Shown here: positions 26,750-35,260 of the stretch, piece by piece
Position numbering within the stretch: the first letter of the stretch is position 1
Layout: each line of letters opens with the position of its first letter
Notes under the pieces: model-generated
Databases searched by the model: none
What the model saw: the letters and a program-made list of their open reading frames with translations, nothing else
Told to the model about the DNA's origin: nothing
Program-made: the position numbers and the translations under genes
Assembly (NCBI GenBank): GCA_035714085.1
Contig: DASTMP010000298.1
Span: forward strand, 1-64,000
Reading direction: 5' to 3'
Source of the DNA: JAJVID01 sp035714085
GTDB taxonomy: Bacteria > Acidobacteriota > Blastocatellia > RBC074
DNA: 64,000 bases

Positions 26750-29170
26750 GTGGCGGAGCGCCACCATCGGATCGACTTTTGTCGCACGCCGCGCCGGCAG
26801 GTAACAAGCCGCGAGCGCGACGGCGACCAACGCGAGCGCGATGACGGCCATCGCCGTCGGATCGCGCGTAGGCAGAGTTGGGATCGCCGAAGCCAGGAAG
26901 CGCGCCACGGCGTAAGCGCCGCCGAAGCCGAGCAACGCGCCGAGCAGAATCAGGCGCGCTCCTTTGCCCAACACCAATCGGAGCACGTCGAGCGTTCGCG
27001 CGCCGAGCGCCATGCGAATGCCGATTTCGCCCGTGCGTTGAACGACCGAGTATGAGATCACGCCGTAAATCCCGATCGCCGCCAATGCGAGTCCAATCGC
27101 GGCGAACGCGCCTAGCAAAGAGCCTAGTAGCGAGACGCTTCCCAGGCTCTCCTCCGCCAGGCTGCGCGCGGTTCGGATCTGGTGCGCAGGCACAGCGGGA
27201 TCGAGTTCTGCGACGGCGCCACGCAATGCGTTCGCGAGCGATTCCGGCGCCGCGGAAGCGCGCAACGAGATGTTCACACTATCCCAGACATTTTGCGCCA
27301 ATGGCAGAAAAGATTGGAGGCGCGTGTACGGTTCGCCCAGGCTCCCGGGGAAGCCCACGTCGTTCACGACGCCGACGATTTCTCGCCAGCCCCGGTCTTT
27401 GGGATCCGAGCCGCCGATGCGTTTGCCAATCGGACTTTCGTTCGGCCAGAAGCGTCGCGCCGTCGCTTCATTAATAATGGTGACCGCGGGCCGGCCGGCT
27501 GTGTCGGCCGAAGTGAATGTGCGGCCTGATATCAGGTGGATTCCGAGGGTCTCGAAGTACCCTGCGCTTACCGGTTCGCGAAAGACTTCCGGGTACTGCC
27601 CCGGCTTCGGCTCGGGCTGGCCTTCGACGACTAAGGGGCCGCTGCTGCCAAACCCAAAGACCGGCTGCGATCCGGCAAGCGCGACCCGTTCGACGCCGGG
27701 CAGCGCGGCCAGGCGTTCCTCAAGCCTTTGGTAGAAGGCTCTTCGCTGGTCATCATTCGCATATTTTGTCCTCGGCAGGCTGATTTCCGCCGTCACCAGT
27801 CCGTCCACGCGCCAGCCGGGATCGAGATTGGCGAAGCGTTGCAGTCCACGCAGAAAGAGACCGGCCCCGGTGAGCAAAACCAGCGCGAACGCGACTTCGC
27901 CCACAATCAACGCGCTTCGCAATCGTTGATGCGAACGGCCTGCGCTCGATCCGCGCACGTTCTCCCTCAACGCTTGATTGACGTCCGCCCGCGAGGCCAG
28001 CCAGGCCGGAACCGTTCCGAAGATCAGGCCGGTCAGCGCCGAGCAGAGCAACGTGAAACCGAAGACGCCGAAATCGAGCGACACTTTCGCGCCAGGCAGT
28101 TCGCTGAAGAGGCGGCGGCTGATGACCCCTACGCCCCACTCCGCGAGCAGGAGGCTCAGCGCGCCGCCGATGAGAGCAATGATGATGCTCTCAATGAGCG
28201 ATTGTCGGAGCAACCGGAGGCGCCCGGCGCCGAGCGCGGCTCGCACAGCGAACTCGCGGGCGCGCGCCGCGGTGCGGACGAGTTGTAGATTGGCCAGGTT
28301 GGCGCAGCCGATGAGCAGCACGAATCCGGCCAGCCCGAACGTGAACCACATGACCTTCCGTCCAATGTCGTCCGACATTGACAGATAGAGCGGTTCGAGA
28401 CGCAGGCTCTCGTTCTGGTTCTGCGAAGTCTCCTTGGTGACGGCCGCGGCGAGCGCCTTCATCGCCTGGTCGGCCTGCGCGATCGACTCCCCAGGCTTCA
28501 GACGCGCGAAGGCTCGCAGCCAGTTGCTGCCGCGGTCCACTCGCCCCTTTGCGTTGAACGCCAGCGGGCGCCATACATCAACCGTGCCCCACAGCAGCGG
28601 ATGATCGAAACCCGGAGGCATTACGCCAACGATCTTCACATCCTGTCCGTCCAATCGCAGCGTGCGACCGAGAATGTTCGGGTCGCCGCCAAAACGCCTC
28701 ATCCAAAAGCGGTCGCTGAGAACGACGACAGGGCCGGCGCCGACCTGTTCCGAGGTCTCATGATCTTCAGGAACGAATACGCGCCCAAGAGCCGGCTGAA
28801 CACCCAGCGCCGGGAAAAAGTCGGACGTGGCGGCGATCCCACTCAACCGCTCGGCAGGCCGTCCCGGCTCGGCAAGGGTGGGACTTATATAGGTGTAGGC
28901 GACCATCTTGTCGAAGACGCTGTTTTTCTCGCGCTGATCGAAGAAGTTCCCCGGTGAATGCGGCCACCTTTGCGAATGTATCGAGGTGCGAAACACCCGC
29001 ACCAGCCGGTCCGAATTCGGATATGGAAGCGCGCGAAACAGATAGGTGTTGAGCACGCTGAACATCGCCGTGTTGGCCCCGATCCCCAGCGCCAGAGTGA
29101 GGGCGGCCACGACGGTGAACCCTTTGTCTTTGAACAGCATTCGCAAGCCGATGCGCAGGTCTTGAAACAT
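26744..29170 (-). CDS. ADOP-type FtsX/MacB permease 4
   Basis: 808 residues on the reverse strand, with TTGGAGGAGGA before the ATG. It begins MFQDLRIGLRMLFKDKGF, followed by TM1 with LALGIGANTAMFSVLN, two MacB-like and two FtsX blocks (ANLANLQLVRTAARAREFAVRAALGA; TGEIGIRMALGARTLDVLRL) and ends PARRATKVDPMVALRHE. It lies head-to-tail with permease 5 (193 bp apart) and converges on permease 3. No ATPase partner is encoded nearby. Confidence 0.92.
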   Translation of the reverse strand: MFQDLRIGLRMLFKDKGFTVVAALTLALGIGANTAMFSVLNTYLFRALPYPNSDRLVRVFRTSIHSQRWPHSPGNFFDQREKNSVFDKMVAYTYISPTLAEPGRPAERLSGIAATSDFFPALGVQPALGRVFVPEDHETSEQVGAGPVVVLSDRFWMRRFGGDPNILGRTLRLDGQDVKIVGVMPPGFDHPLLWGTVDVWRPLAFNAKGRVDRGSNWLRAFARLKPGESIAQADQAMKALAAAVTKETSQNQNESLRLEPLYLSMSDDIGRKVMWFTFGLAGFVLLIGCANLANLQLVRTAARAREFAVRAALGAGRLRLLRQSLIESIIIALIGGALSLLLAEWGVGVISRRLFSELPGAKVSLDFGVFGFTLLCSALTGLIFGTVPAWLASRADVNQALRENVRGSSAGRSHQRLRSALIVGEVAFALVLLTGAGLFLRGLQRFANLDPGWRVDGLVTAEISLPRTKYANDDQRRAFYQRLEERLAALPGVERVALAGSQPVFGFGSSGPLVVEGQPEPKPGQYPEVFREPVSAGYFETLGIHLISGRTFTSADTAGRPAVTIINEATARRFWPNESPIGKRIGGSDPKDRGWREIVGVVNDVGFPGSLGEPYTRLQSFLPLAQNVWDSVNISLRASAAPESLANALRGAVAELDPAVPAHQIRTARSLAEESLGSVSLLGSLLGAFAAIGLALAAIGIYGVISYSVVQRTGEIGIRMALGARTLDVLRLVLGKGARLILLGALLGFGGAYAVARFLASAIPTLPTRDPTAMAVIALALVAVALAACYLPARRATKVDPMVALRHE

Positions 29171-29280
29171 TCCTCCTCCAATCTTTGCGGTTTTAATGTC
29201 GCCGGCGGGCCTAAACAGGCCACAGGCGCAGTTTCGAGAAGAACTGTTGGTTAGTGATCAAATATCAGATCTGGTTTCAC

Positions 29281-29353
29281 CGGACAAAAAATAGGGAGTG
29301 GGGAATTGGGAATAATATCTTCTACCCATTCCCCATTCCCTATTTTTTGTCCG
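29281..29353. repeat. Imperfect inverted repeat (AAAAAATAGGGA / CCCATT heptamer type)
   Basis: Arms 29281-29310 and 29325-29353 pair with one mismatch and one extra base (outer part CGGACAAAAAATAGGGA). The right arm contains CCCATT CCCCATT CCCTATT, again near 7-nt periodicity. It lies 11 bp after the stop of permease 5 and could terminate it; the outer A/T run would give a U-tract on the reverse strand. Confidence 0.85.
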
Positions 29354-29363
29354 ATGCCTGTCG

Positions 29364-31748
29364 TCATTCGTGTCGCAATGCGACCAGCGGATCGACCTTC
29401 GTCGCCCGCCGCGCCGGGATGAGGCATGAGACCAGCGCGACCGCCAACAACAGCAGAGTGATCGCCATTAGAGTGGCGGGATCGGTCGCCTGCACGCCAA
29501 AGAGCAAGCCGGATATCATGCGGGTCAGCGCGAACGCGGCGGCCAAACCGATCATCACTCCAACGATGGCCAGAGCCATCCCATGCCTCAAGACCATTCT
29601 CATCACGTTTCCGGTTCGCGCGCCCAAGGCTATGCGCACCCCTATTTCGCGCGTCCGCTCGGCGACAGTGTACGACATCACTCCGTAGATGCCGATGGCC
29701 GCAAGCAGCGCGGCCAGAGCCGCAAAGCCGGCCATCAACGCGGTCGTGAACCGCTGCGGGGCGATCAGTTCGGAGACCTGCGCTTCGAGGGGTTTGAATG
29801 AATGGATCGGCTGGTTTTTATCTATCGTCGCAAGCTCGGCGCGAATCGGAGTGGCCAGATTCATCGGATCGCCCGATTGCGCGCGAACCCTCAACGACAT
29901 GGACCACCAGTTGTCCTGCAAGTAAGAGAGGTAAATGTGTGAGGCTGGCTCGCCGGTGAGACTCCAATACTTCGCCGCCCCGACGACGCCGACAATCTCA
30001 CGCGACGTCCTCCAGAAAGTGATGTGTTTGCCGACAGGATTTTCACCGGGGAATTCGCGGCGGGCCAGAGTCTCATCAATGATCGCGACCGGTTGCGCCC
30101 CTTTCACGTCGTGCTCATTGAAGAATCGTCCGGCGCGCAAAGGAATTCCCATTGCCTTGAAGTAATCAGCGCTTACCTGATTTTGTTGCGCCATCGGCTC
30201 TTTCTCAGGCGGCAGCGGAGGATGTTCGTCAATGCCGAAATTCGTTGACGAGTTCACACTGTTTATGAATCCGGCGTAACGCGTCCCGGGAATCGCCGAG
30301 ATCCGTCCGAGCAATCCCTGATAGAAGCTGGTGACTTGCTCGAACTCTTTGTATCTCGCGCCCGACGGATCGATCTGCGCGGTCAGGACGCCCTCCGGCT
30401 CATAGCCAAGATCGACATGGGCCAGCCGCCAGAAGCTCTTGATCGTCAGCCCGCCTCCCACCAAAACCACCATCGCCAACGCGATCTCGACGATGACTAG
30501 CGCCTGGCGAAGCCTGCTGCGCGCCCCAGCAGTTCTGGCGCCCTCTTTCAACGCTTCGTTCAGATCGACTTTCGAAAGCCTCAGCGCGGGTATGAGACCG
30601 AAGAGAAAGCTGGTCAGCATCGAGAGCGCGAAGGTGAAGCCGAGCGCCATCGCATCGATCTTCAACATCGCGACCCGCGCGTTTGCATTGGCCAGATATT
30701 CAGGCAGCCCGCTCGCAAGGAATTCGACTCCCCAACTGGCCAGAAGCAATCCGAGCGCGCCGCCAGCAAGGGCCAGCATCGCGCTTTCGGCCAGCAATTG
30801 GCGTATGACGCGCAACCGCCCGGCGCCCAGCGCGGCGCGAATCGCCAATTCTCTGCTGCGAACCGAGGCGCGAGCCAGCAATAGGTTGGCTGTGTTCACG
30901 CAGGCGATGAGAAGCACGAATCCGACCGCGGCCACGAGCAGCAGCAGCATCGGACGAACCTCTTTCGTCAACGACTCCTGAGGAAGGCTGATTCGCGCGC
31001 GCACTTCCGAGTTGGGGTTGTTGTCAAACTCGCGCCTAATCGTTTCGACCTCGGCGCCGGCCCGCTCAAACGTCACACCAGGTTTGCGACGACCGATCAG
31101 GTTCAGATAGCTCGAACCGCGCTCGTTCTCATCCGCGGCCGTCAACGCCAGCGGAGTCCACAAATCGGCCTTGGCGCCGAACCGGTAGCCGGCGGGCGTC
31201 ACGCCTATGACGGTGTATGAATCGCCATTCAGATTGATCGACTGCCCGATAAGTTGAGTGTCGCCGCCGAAACGCCTGAGCCAGAATTCATGGCTGATCA
31301 CAACGACGCGATTCGCGGCGGGACGATCCTCTTCAGGCAGAAATGTGCGCCCTTGTCGCATGGCTACGCCGAGCAGCGTGAAGAAATTGGCCGAGACCTT
31401 ATAACCTTGCAGCCGCTCAGGCTCGCCCAAGCCGGTCATGGTCGCGGGCAATCCCCTGTTGTCCAGCGCCGCGATGTCGGTGAAGACCGTGTTGCGGCTC
31501 TTCAAATTCAGATAGGCTGCGGGCGGAAACGGCCATGTCTCTTCGCCGCCCGGAGTCCTGTAGATTTCAACCAGTTCGTCGGCCTTCGCGTAAGGCAACG
31601 ATTGCAACAAGACAGCGTTCACCACGCTGAAAATGGCTGTGTTCGCTCCGATGCCAAGAGCGAGCGTAAGAACCCCAATCAGTGTGAAGCCGGGTTTCTT
31701 TATTAACATTCGCGCGCCAAAGCGCAGGTCCTGCCAGAGTGATTGCAT
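29364..31748 (-). CDS. ADOP-type FtsX/MacB permease 5
   Basis: 794 residues; AGGAGG lies 5 nt before the ATG. Start MQSLWQDLRFGARMLIKKP, TM1 LALGIGANTAIFSVVN, MacB-like domain, FtsX block with VNTANLLLARASVRSRELAIRAALGA, second MacB-like domain, second FtsX block with REIGVRIALGARTGNVMRM, terminal PARRATKVDPLVALRHE. It is the first gene of the reverse permease pair. The 226-bp region upstream (31749-31974) separates it from the reverse nucleotidyltransferase gene and holds no recognisable feature. Confidence 0.92.
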   Translation of the reverse strand: MQSLWQDLRFGARMLIKKPGFTLIGVLTLALGIGANTAIFSVVNAVLLQSLPYAKADELVEIYRTPGGEETWPFPPAAYLNLKSRNTVFTDIAALDNRGLPATMTGLGEPERLQGYKVSANFFTLLGVAMRQGRTFLPEEDRPAANRVVVISHEFWLRRFGGDTQLIGQSINLNGDSYTVIGVTPAGYRFGAKADLWTPLALTAADENERGSSYLNLIGRRKPGVTFERAGAEVETIRREFDNNPNSEVRARISLPQESLTKEVRPMLLLLVAAVGFVLLIACVNTANLLLARASVRSRELAIRAALGAGRLRVIRQLLAESAMLALAGGALGLLLASWGVEFLASGLPEYLANANARVAMLKIDAMALGFTFALSMLTSFLFGLIPALRLSKVDLNEALKEGARTAGARSRLRQALVIVEIALAMVVLVGGGLTIKSFWRLAHVDLGYEPEGVLTAQIDPSGARYKEFEQVTSFYQGLLGRISAIPGTRYAGFINSVNSSTNFGIDEHPPLPPEKEPMAQQNQVSADYFKAMGIPLRAGRFFNEHDVKGAQPVAIIDETLARREFPGENPVGKHITFWRTSREIVGVVGAAKYWSLTGEPASHIYLSYLQDNWWSMSLRVRAQSGDPMNLATPIRAELATIDKNQPIHSFKPLEAQVSELIAPQRFTTALMAGFAALAALLAAIGIYGVMSYTVAERTREIGVRIALGARTGNVMRMVLRHGMALAIVGVMIGLAAAFALTRMISGLLFGVQATDPATLMAITLLLLAVALVSCLIPARRATKVDPLVALRHE

Positions 31749-31974
31749 ATCCGCCTCCTGAATTTAAAGCGCCAGATGAAACCGCAATGGAGATGCAAGG
31801 GCCTGATTTTCTGTCAGGCAATTGCGGCGCCGCTGTCGTCACATCCGCAACAAACTGGTAGCCTCGCGTTTACGCCAATCGGTGTGAATTTTCAGTCCGA
31901 GGAAGGTGTTCGTTTGTGGGAAGCCGCGATCCCAAAATTGAACAGGGAATGGATGCGAGCGAACAGCGAGAATA

Positions 31975-32739
31975 TCAGCTCGCGGCTTTGGCCCCCAGCC
32001 TCAATCTGATTAACAGATCATTGAGCGCCTCGCGTCCGGCGGGCGTTTCGGGCAATGATGACGCCCGATAGGCGTCTTCGAGTATGCCTCGCAGCCGTTC
32101 GAATTCGCGCCGATGAAACTCCATATCGACATCGCTCAACGCCGATTTCTCAGGCCCGGCGAGTTTGCGCTCGATCAATTCAGATATGTATGGCAGTTTG
32201 AACTCCTCGTTCAGCCTGACAAGGTTCGCTTCGACTTCGCCGCCGCGCATCAGATGAACGCCCGTGAGCAGGACACGATAGACGTAAAGTAGCGGTTTGA
32301 CGCGACGTGGGCGCTCCTTGTCGAAGAGATTCCACTGCGTTTCGGCGAACCCGAAATAATGATGGCTGTGATGGCGACTGATGCAGGTCTTCGCAATCGC
32401 CTTCAACTCTTCGTGCTCCGGCGTCGCATGCAGAACGAGTGGCGAGAAGAGCTGTTCGAGCGCATAGCCGTTTTTTTTGAGCAACAAGCCGAAGAACTTC
32501 TTCACGTCGTGCGTAACCAGATCAATCTCCAGACCGCCGCGCACGGCTGAAACTTCAATGGTCTCGCGTCCCGGATCGAGGCCAACGACTTCTCGCGCGG
32601 GCAGGATGTGAACGCCGCGCAGATCGTAATCGGAGTCTGGCGATGGAAAGCCGTAAAGATGCGCGCCGCTGATCGTGGCGAACAGAAGCGGGTATGGCTG
32701 TGAAGCGATTTCGCTGTGAATTCTCGGATCGAAATTCAT
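31975..32739 (-). CDS. RlaP-type nucleotidyltransferase
   Basis: 254 residues. The N-terminal pol-beta-like motif is complete: ISGAHLYGFPSPDSDYDLRG (G-x-H...S-D-x-D) and a further acidic strand GLEIDLVTHDVKKF. This matches the predicted nucleotidyltransferase family PF10127 (RlaP, named for association with RNA-repair ligases). The family probably transfers a nucleotide to RNA or protein; the target here is unknown, and no RNA ligase is nearby. Its ATG overlaps the stop codon of the preceding disrupted paralogue by 4 nt, so it is the third gene of an overlapping operon that begins with a Ser/Thr kinase. Confidence 0.85.
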   Translation of the reverse strand: MNFDPRIHSEIASQPYPLLFATISGAHLYGFPSPDSDYDLRGVHILPAREVVGLDPGRETIEVSAVRGGLEIDLVTHDVKKFFGLLLKKNGYALEQLFSPLVLHATPEHEELKAIAKTCISRHHSHHYFGFAETQWNLFDKERPRRVKPLLYVYRVLLTGVHLMRGGEVEANLVRLNEEFKLPYISELIERKLAGPEKSALSDVDMEFHRREFERLRGILEDAYRASSLPETPAGREALNDLLIRLRLGAKAAS

Positions 32740-33136
32740 ATCATCGCGCGTCGCGCCTTGATCAGAAAAGCGTTAGCGCGCTCGTAATCCGGCCTATCCG
32801 GCAATTTTGTATTGGCGAAGGCTTCGTCAAATCGCTTGTGCAGATCCAGGCGCTGCTTGTTCACATCGCCCCATTCCATTTCGCCGCGTTTGATCGCCAA
32901 CAGAAGGTCGCGATTTTCGGCCACTCATGGCGACGCAGCGCGGTTTCAACGCCGCTCGCGAATCTCACGCGATAGGAATGCGATCCGTCATCAGGCGCTT
33001 TGACAATCTCGCCCACCGCGCCGCAGGGCGCCAAAACCTGGCCGTCCGCCCCTTGGATCTCCACGCGAGTCACGACCTGCGTGCCGGCTGGCAGAATGAG
33101 ATGGAATTGGGAAGACAATCGATCAGTCACGGTCAC
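32736..33136 (-). pseudogene. Second RlaP-type nucleotidyltransferase with its catalytic core deleted
   Basis: Two reading frames join near 32920. The first (GTG 33136 onward, GTGA overlap with the kinase stop) encodes about 70 residues ending RRHEWP, resembling the N-terminal domain of longer nucleotidyltransferases of this family. The other frame (to 32736) encodes NRDLLLAIKRGEMEWGDVNK and a tail rich in R/D, resembling their C-terminus. The intervening ~200 residues with the G-x-H/D-x-D catalytic motif are absent, and the frames do not match. The best reading is an internal deletion with frameshift. Either half might still be translated. Confidence 0.65.
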
Positions 33137-35052
33137 GGCCCAGGGTCACGAGGTGTGGGAGCCGGCTTGGGGATCCTTCGAAAGATTCTCGCCGGCTGAG
33201 CTTGATCGAGCGGATCCTGTTGCCCCTGTCGTTCCTGTTGTCCCGGTCGTTTCTGTTGCGCGCCGCCGCGAGGAAATTCTCCCTGACCGTAGGGGAATTC
33301 GCGCTTCACCCTCGGCGGAAGCGAGCTTTTTATTTTCGCCTCGGCCTCGTCCAATCCCGTTTTGGCGCGCTGCGAATCCGGGCGCAGCTTCAACGCCCTT
33401 TGATAATGCTTTCTCGCCAGGGGATACATTCGAGCGTTCATCGCCGACTCGGCGGCGGTCAGCGCCTCCTGCATTCCCCTCAGCCCGTCCATGTACGGCG
33501 TAACGACGTTGGCGTCGGGGGCGTTCGGGTTGCGGGAGAGATAATCTTCGTAGACTTTGGCCGCATCGTCATAACGTTCCTGTTGCTCCAGACTTTGGGC
33601 CAGTTTGTAATTCATCTTTTCGACGTGCGGCGGCGCGGGCGTGGCCGGTTTCGGTTTTATAGCGGGGCGGCCAGCTGACGATGAGGCTGGCGATGAGGCC
33701 GGCGACGACGCGGGCGCCATCGTGGGCGTCGTCGTTTCGACTTTCTTCGCTTCGGTTCGCGGCGCGCTTTCGGGTGATGACCGCCGCGAGAAGAGAATCG
33801 CGCCCGCCGCCGTCCCGACCAACAGTATCCCGACGGCGCCGACGGCCAACGGCCATCTGCGCTTGGATTGAGCGGACTGAGCCGGGCGCGAGGCCGCCGC
33901 AAGCCGAGTGATTTCGGCTCCGGCGGGCTCTGGCGAAGCGGTCGCCGCCTCATATTCGAGGGTGTGGGCGGGAGGAGATCCCTCCGGCTTCACCGGAATA
34001 GTTTCCGCGTCCTCAAGATTCGATTTGCGTGGCGAAGCTGATTCAGTTCGCGGGCGCGCGAGTAGAGTGGCCGCCTCATCCGCCATTGTGAAGGTCATCG
34101 CCTTCATCGTGGGAGGCGCCGCCTGCGGCCGCGTGACTTTCTCTTCCAGACTGCGCAGCGTCCGCTCCTTATCCGCGTAATTCTGTTCGTAATCCAACAC
34201 GGCTTCGAGAAATTCGGCCGCGGATTGATAACGGTCGTTCGGTTTTTTCCGCATCGAACGCATGACGATCGCCGCGAGTTGCGGATGGATTTCGGGGCGA
34301 ATCTCCAGGATCGGAGGCGGATCGAGTTCGATGTGGCCTTTGCGAATCTCCCAATCTGAGCCGGTCGCCGAACGCCGGAACGGCAACCTGCCCGTGAGCA
34401 TCTCGTAGAACGTCACGCCGAGGCTGTAGAGATCGGTCCGGGTGTCAATCTCATTTCCGAGCAACTGTTCCGGCGACATATATTCGACCGTGCCCGGTTG
34501 AAATCCAGACTGGGTCATCGCAAACTCCGTTTGCTCGCCCAGCACTTTGACGATGCCGAAATCGGTGATCTTCAGCCTGCCTTTGGCGTCGAGCAGCATG
34601 TTGGCCGGTTTGATGTCGCGATGAATTACCCCGGTGTGGCGATAATCGGTCTCTTCCTGCGACCTGAAGTCGTGAGCGTAATCGAGCGCCGCCAGAGCCT
34701 GTTTGAGCAGGTAGGCTGCCTGAGCCGGTGTCGGCGGGCCTTGGCGCGAGAGCAGATCGCGCAAACTCATCCCCGAGACGTACTCCATCACCAGATAGTA
34801 GTTCTCTTCGGCGGCGAAGAATTCGTAGACGCGGACGATGTTCGGGTGATCGAGCTGTGATTGAACGAAGGCTTCGCGGCGGAATCTGGCCCTGAGGTGA
34901 TCCTGCGCCGAGGGCGAAAAAGCTCCGAGCAGTATCGATTTGACTACCACTTCGCGCGGCAAGTGCAGATGGCGTCCGCGATAGACCGCGCCCATCCCGC
35001 CTTGCGCCAGTTCGCTGGTGATCTCGTAATTGCCGATGGTTTTACCGATCAT
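33133..35052 (-). CDS. Membrane Ser/Thr protein kinase with C-terminal TPR-like region
   Basis: 639 residues from the ATG at 35052. The Hanks-type kinase domain (8-275) is complete: glycine loop LAQGGMGAVYRG, K38, HRDIKPAN (144-151) and DFG 164-166, with an activation loop ending GTVEYMSPEQ. A linker leads to one membrane helix (about 435-460, WPLAVGAVGILLVGTAAGAIL). The extracytoplasmic part has a Pro/Ser/Ala-rich stretch, TPR-like helices (about 510-600) and a Gln/Pro-rich tail; PASTA repeats are absent. The kinase stop overlaps the start of the disrupted nucleotidyltransferase (GTGA). The leader contains a 36-bp palindrome and a short ORF overlapping the kinase start. Confidence 0.93.
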   Translation of the reverse strand: MIGKTIGNYEITSELAQGGMGAVYRGRHLHLPREVVVKSILLGAFSPSAQDHLRARFRREAFVQSQLDHPNIVRVYEFFAAEENYYLVMEYVSGMSLRDLLSRQGPPTPAQAAYLLKQALAALDYAHDFRSQEETDYRHTGVIHRDIKPANMLLDAKGRLKITDFGIVKVLGEQTEFAMTQSGFQPGTVEYMSPEQLLGNEIDTRTDLYSLGVTFYEMLTGRLPFRRSATGSDWEIRKGHIELDPPPILEIRPEIHPQLAAIVMRSMRKKPNDRYQSAAEFLEAVLDYEQNYADKERTLRSLEEKVTRPQAAPPTMKAMTFTMADEAATLLARPRTESASPRKSNLEDAETIPVKPEGSPPAHTLEYEAATASPEPAGAEITRLAAASRPAQSAQSKRRWPLAVGAVGILLVGTAAGAILFSRRSSPESAPRTEAKKVETTTPTMAPASSPASSPASSSAGRPAIKPKPATPAPPHVEKMNYKLAQSLEQQERYDDAAKVYEDYLSRNPNAPDANVVTPYMDGLRGMQEALTAAESAMNARMYPLARKHYQRALKLRPDSQRAKTGLDEAEAKIKSSLPPRVKREFPYGQGEFPRGGAQQKRPGQQERQGQQDPLDQAQPARIFRRIPKPAPTPRDPGP

Positions 35053-35176
35053 TGCACAGTACCGGGAGCGGTAGCGACCGGTCGCTACCGCTCCCGGCGC
35101 CGTACCGCGCCATGGAATTTGGTTGGAGGATCCATGGGGGCGATTTCCATACTTTCGGGGCTTCGCCAAAAGTCAT
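35042..35176 (-). CDS. Possible 44-codon upstream ORF overlapping the kinase start
   Basis: An ATG at 35176, preceded by GAGGAG at about 6 nt, opens a frame of 44 codons whose TAA (35044-35042) lies 11 nt inside the kinase gene. The kinase start itself has no clear ribosome site, so translation of this ORF could deliver ribosomes to it. Codons 28-39 are made of the 36-bp palindrome. The peptide resembles no known family and may have no function of its own. Confidence 0.4.
   Translation of the reverse strand: MTFGEAPKVWKSPPWILQPNSMARYGAGSGSDRSLPLPVLCNDR
35062..35097. repeat. Perfect 36-bp palindrome just upstream of the kinase
   Basis: The half CCGGGAGCGGTAGCGACC is followed at once by its exact reverse complement, with no loop. 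It begins 10 bp upstream of the kinase ATG. Its length is a multiple of three and it does not break the upstream ORF. It may be an inserted extragenic palindrome; as RNA it would form a very stable hairpin at the kinase ribosome-binding region. Confidence 0.9.
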
Positions 35177-35260
35177 GAAGGCTCCTCAATAATTACGACT
35201 TCAGGCTTTCGCGAACCGCGATAATACCAGAAGTTGAGTGAGCCTATCCATCATTTCGAA

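Noticed and set aside
19072..31842. Many long open frames on the opposite strand of the permease, kinase and leu/ilv genes
   Set aside because: They mirror high-GC coding DNA in other frames, have Arg/Pro/Ala-rich sequence and no family motifs.
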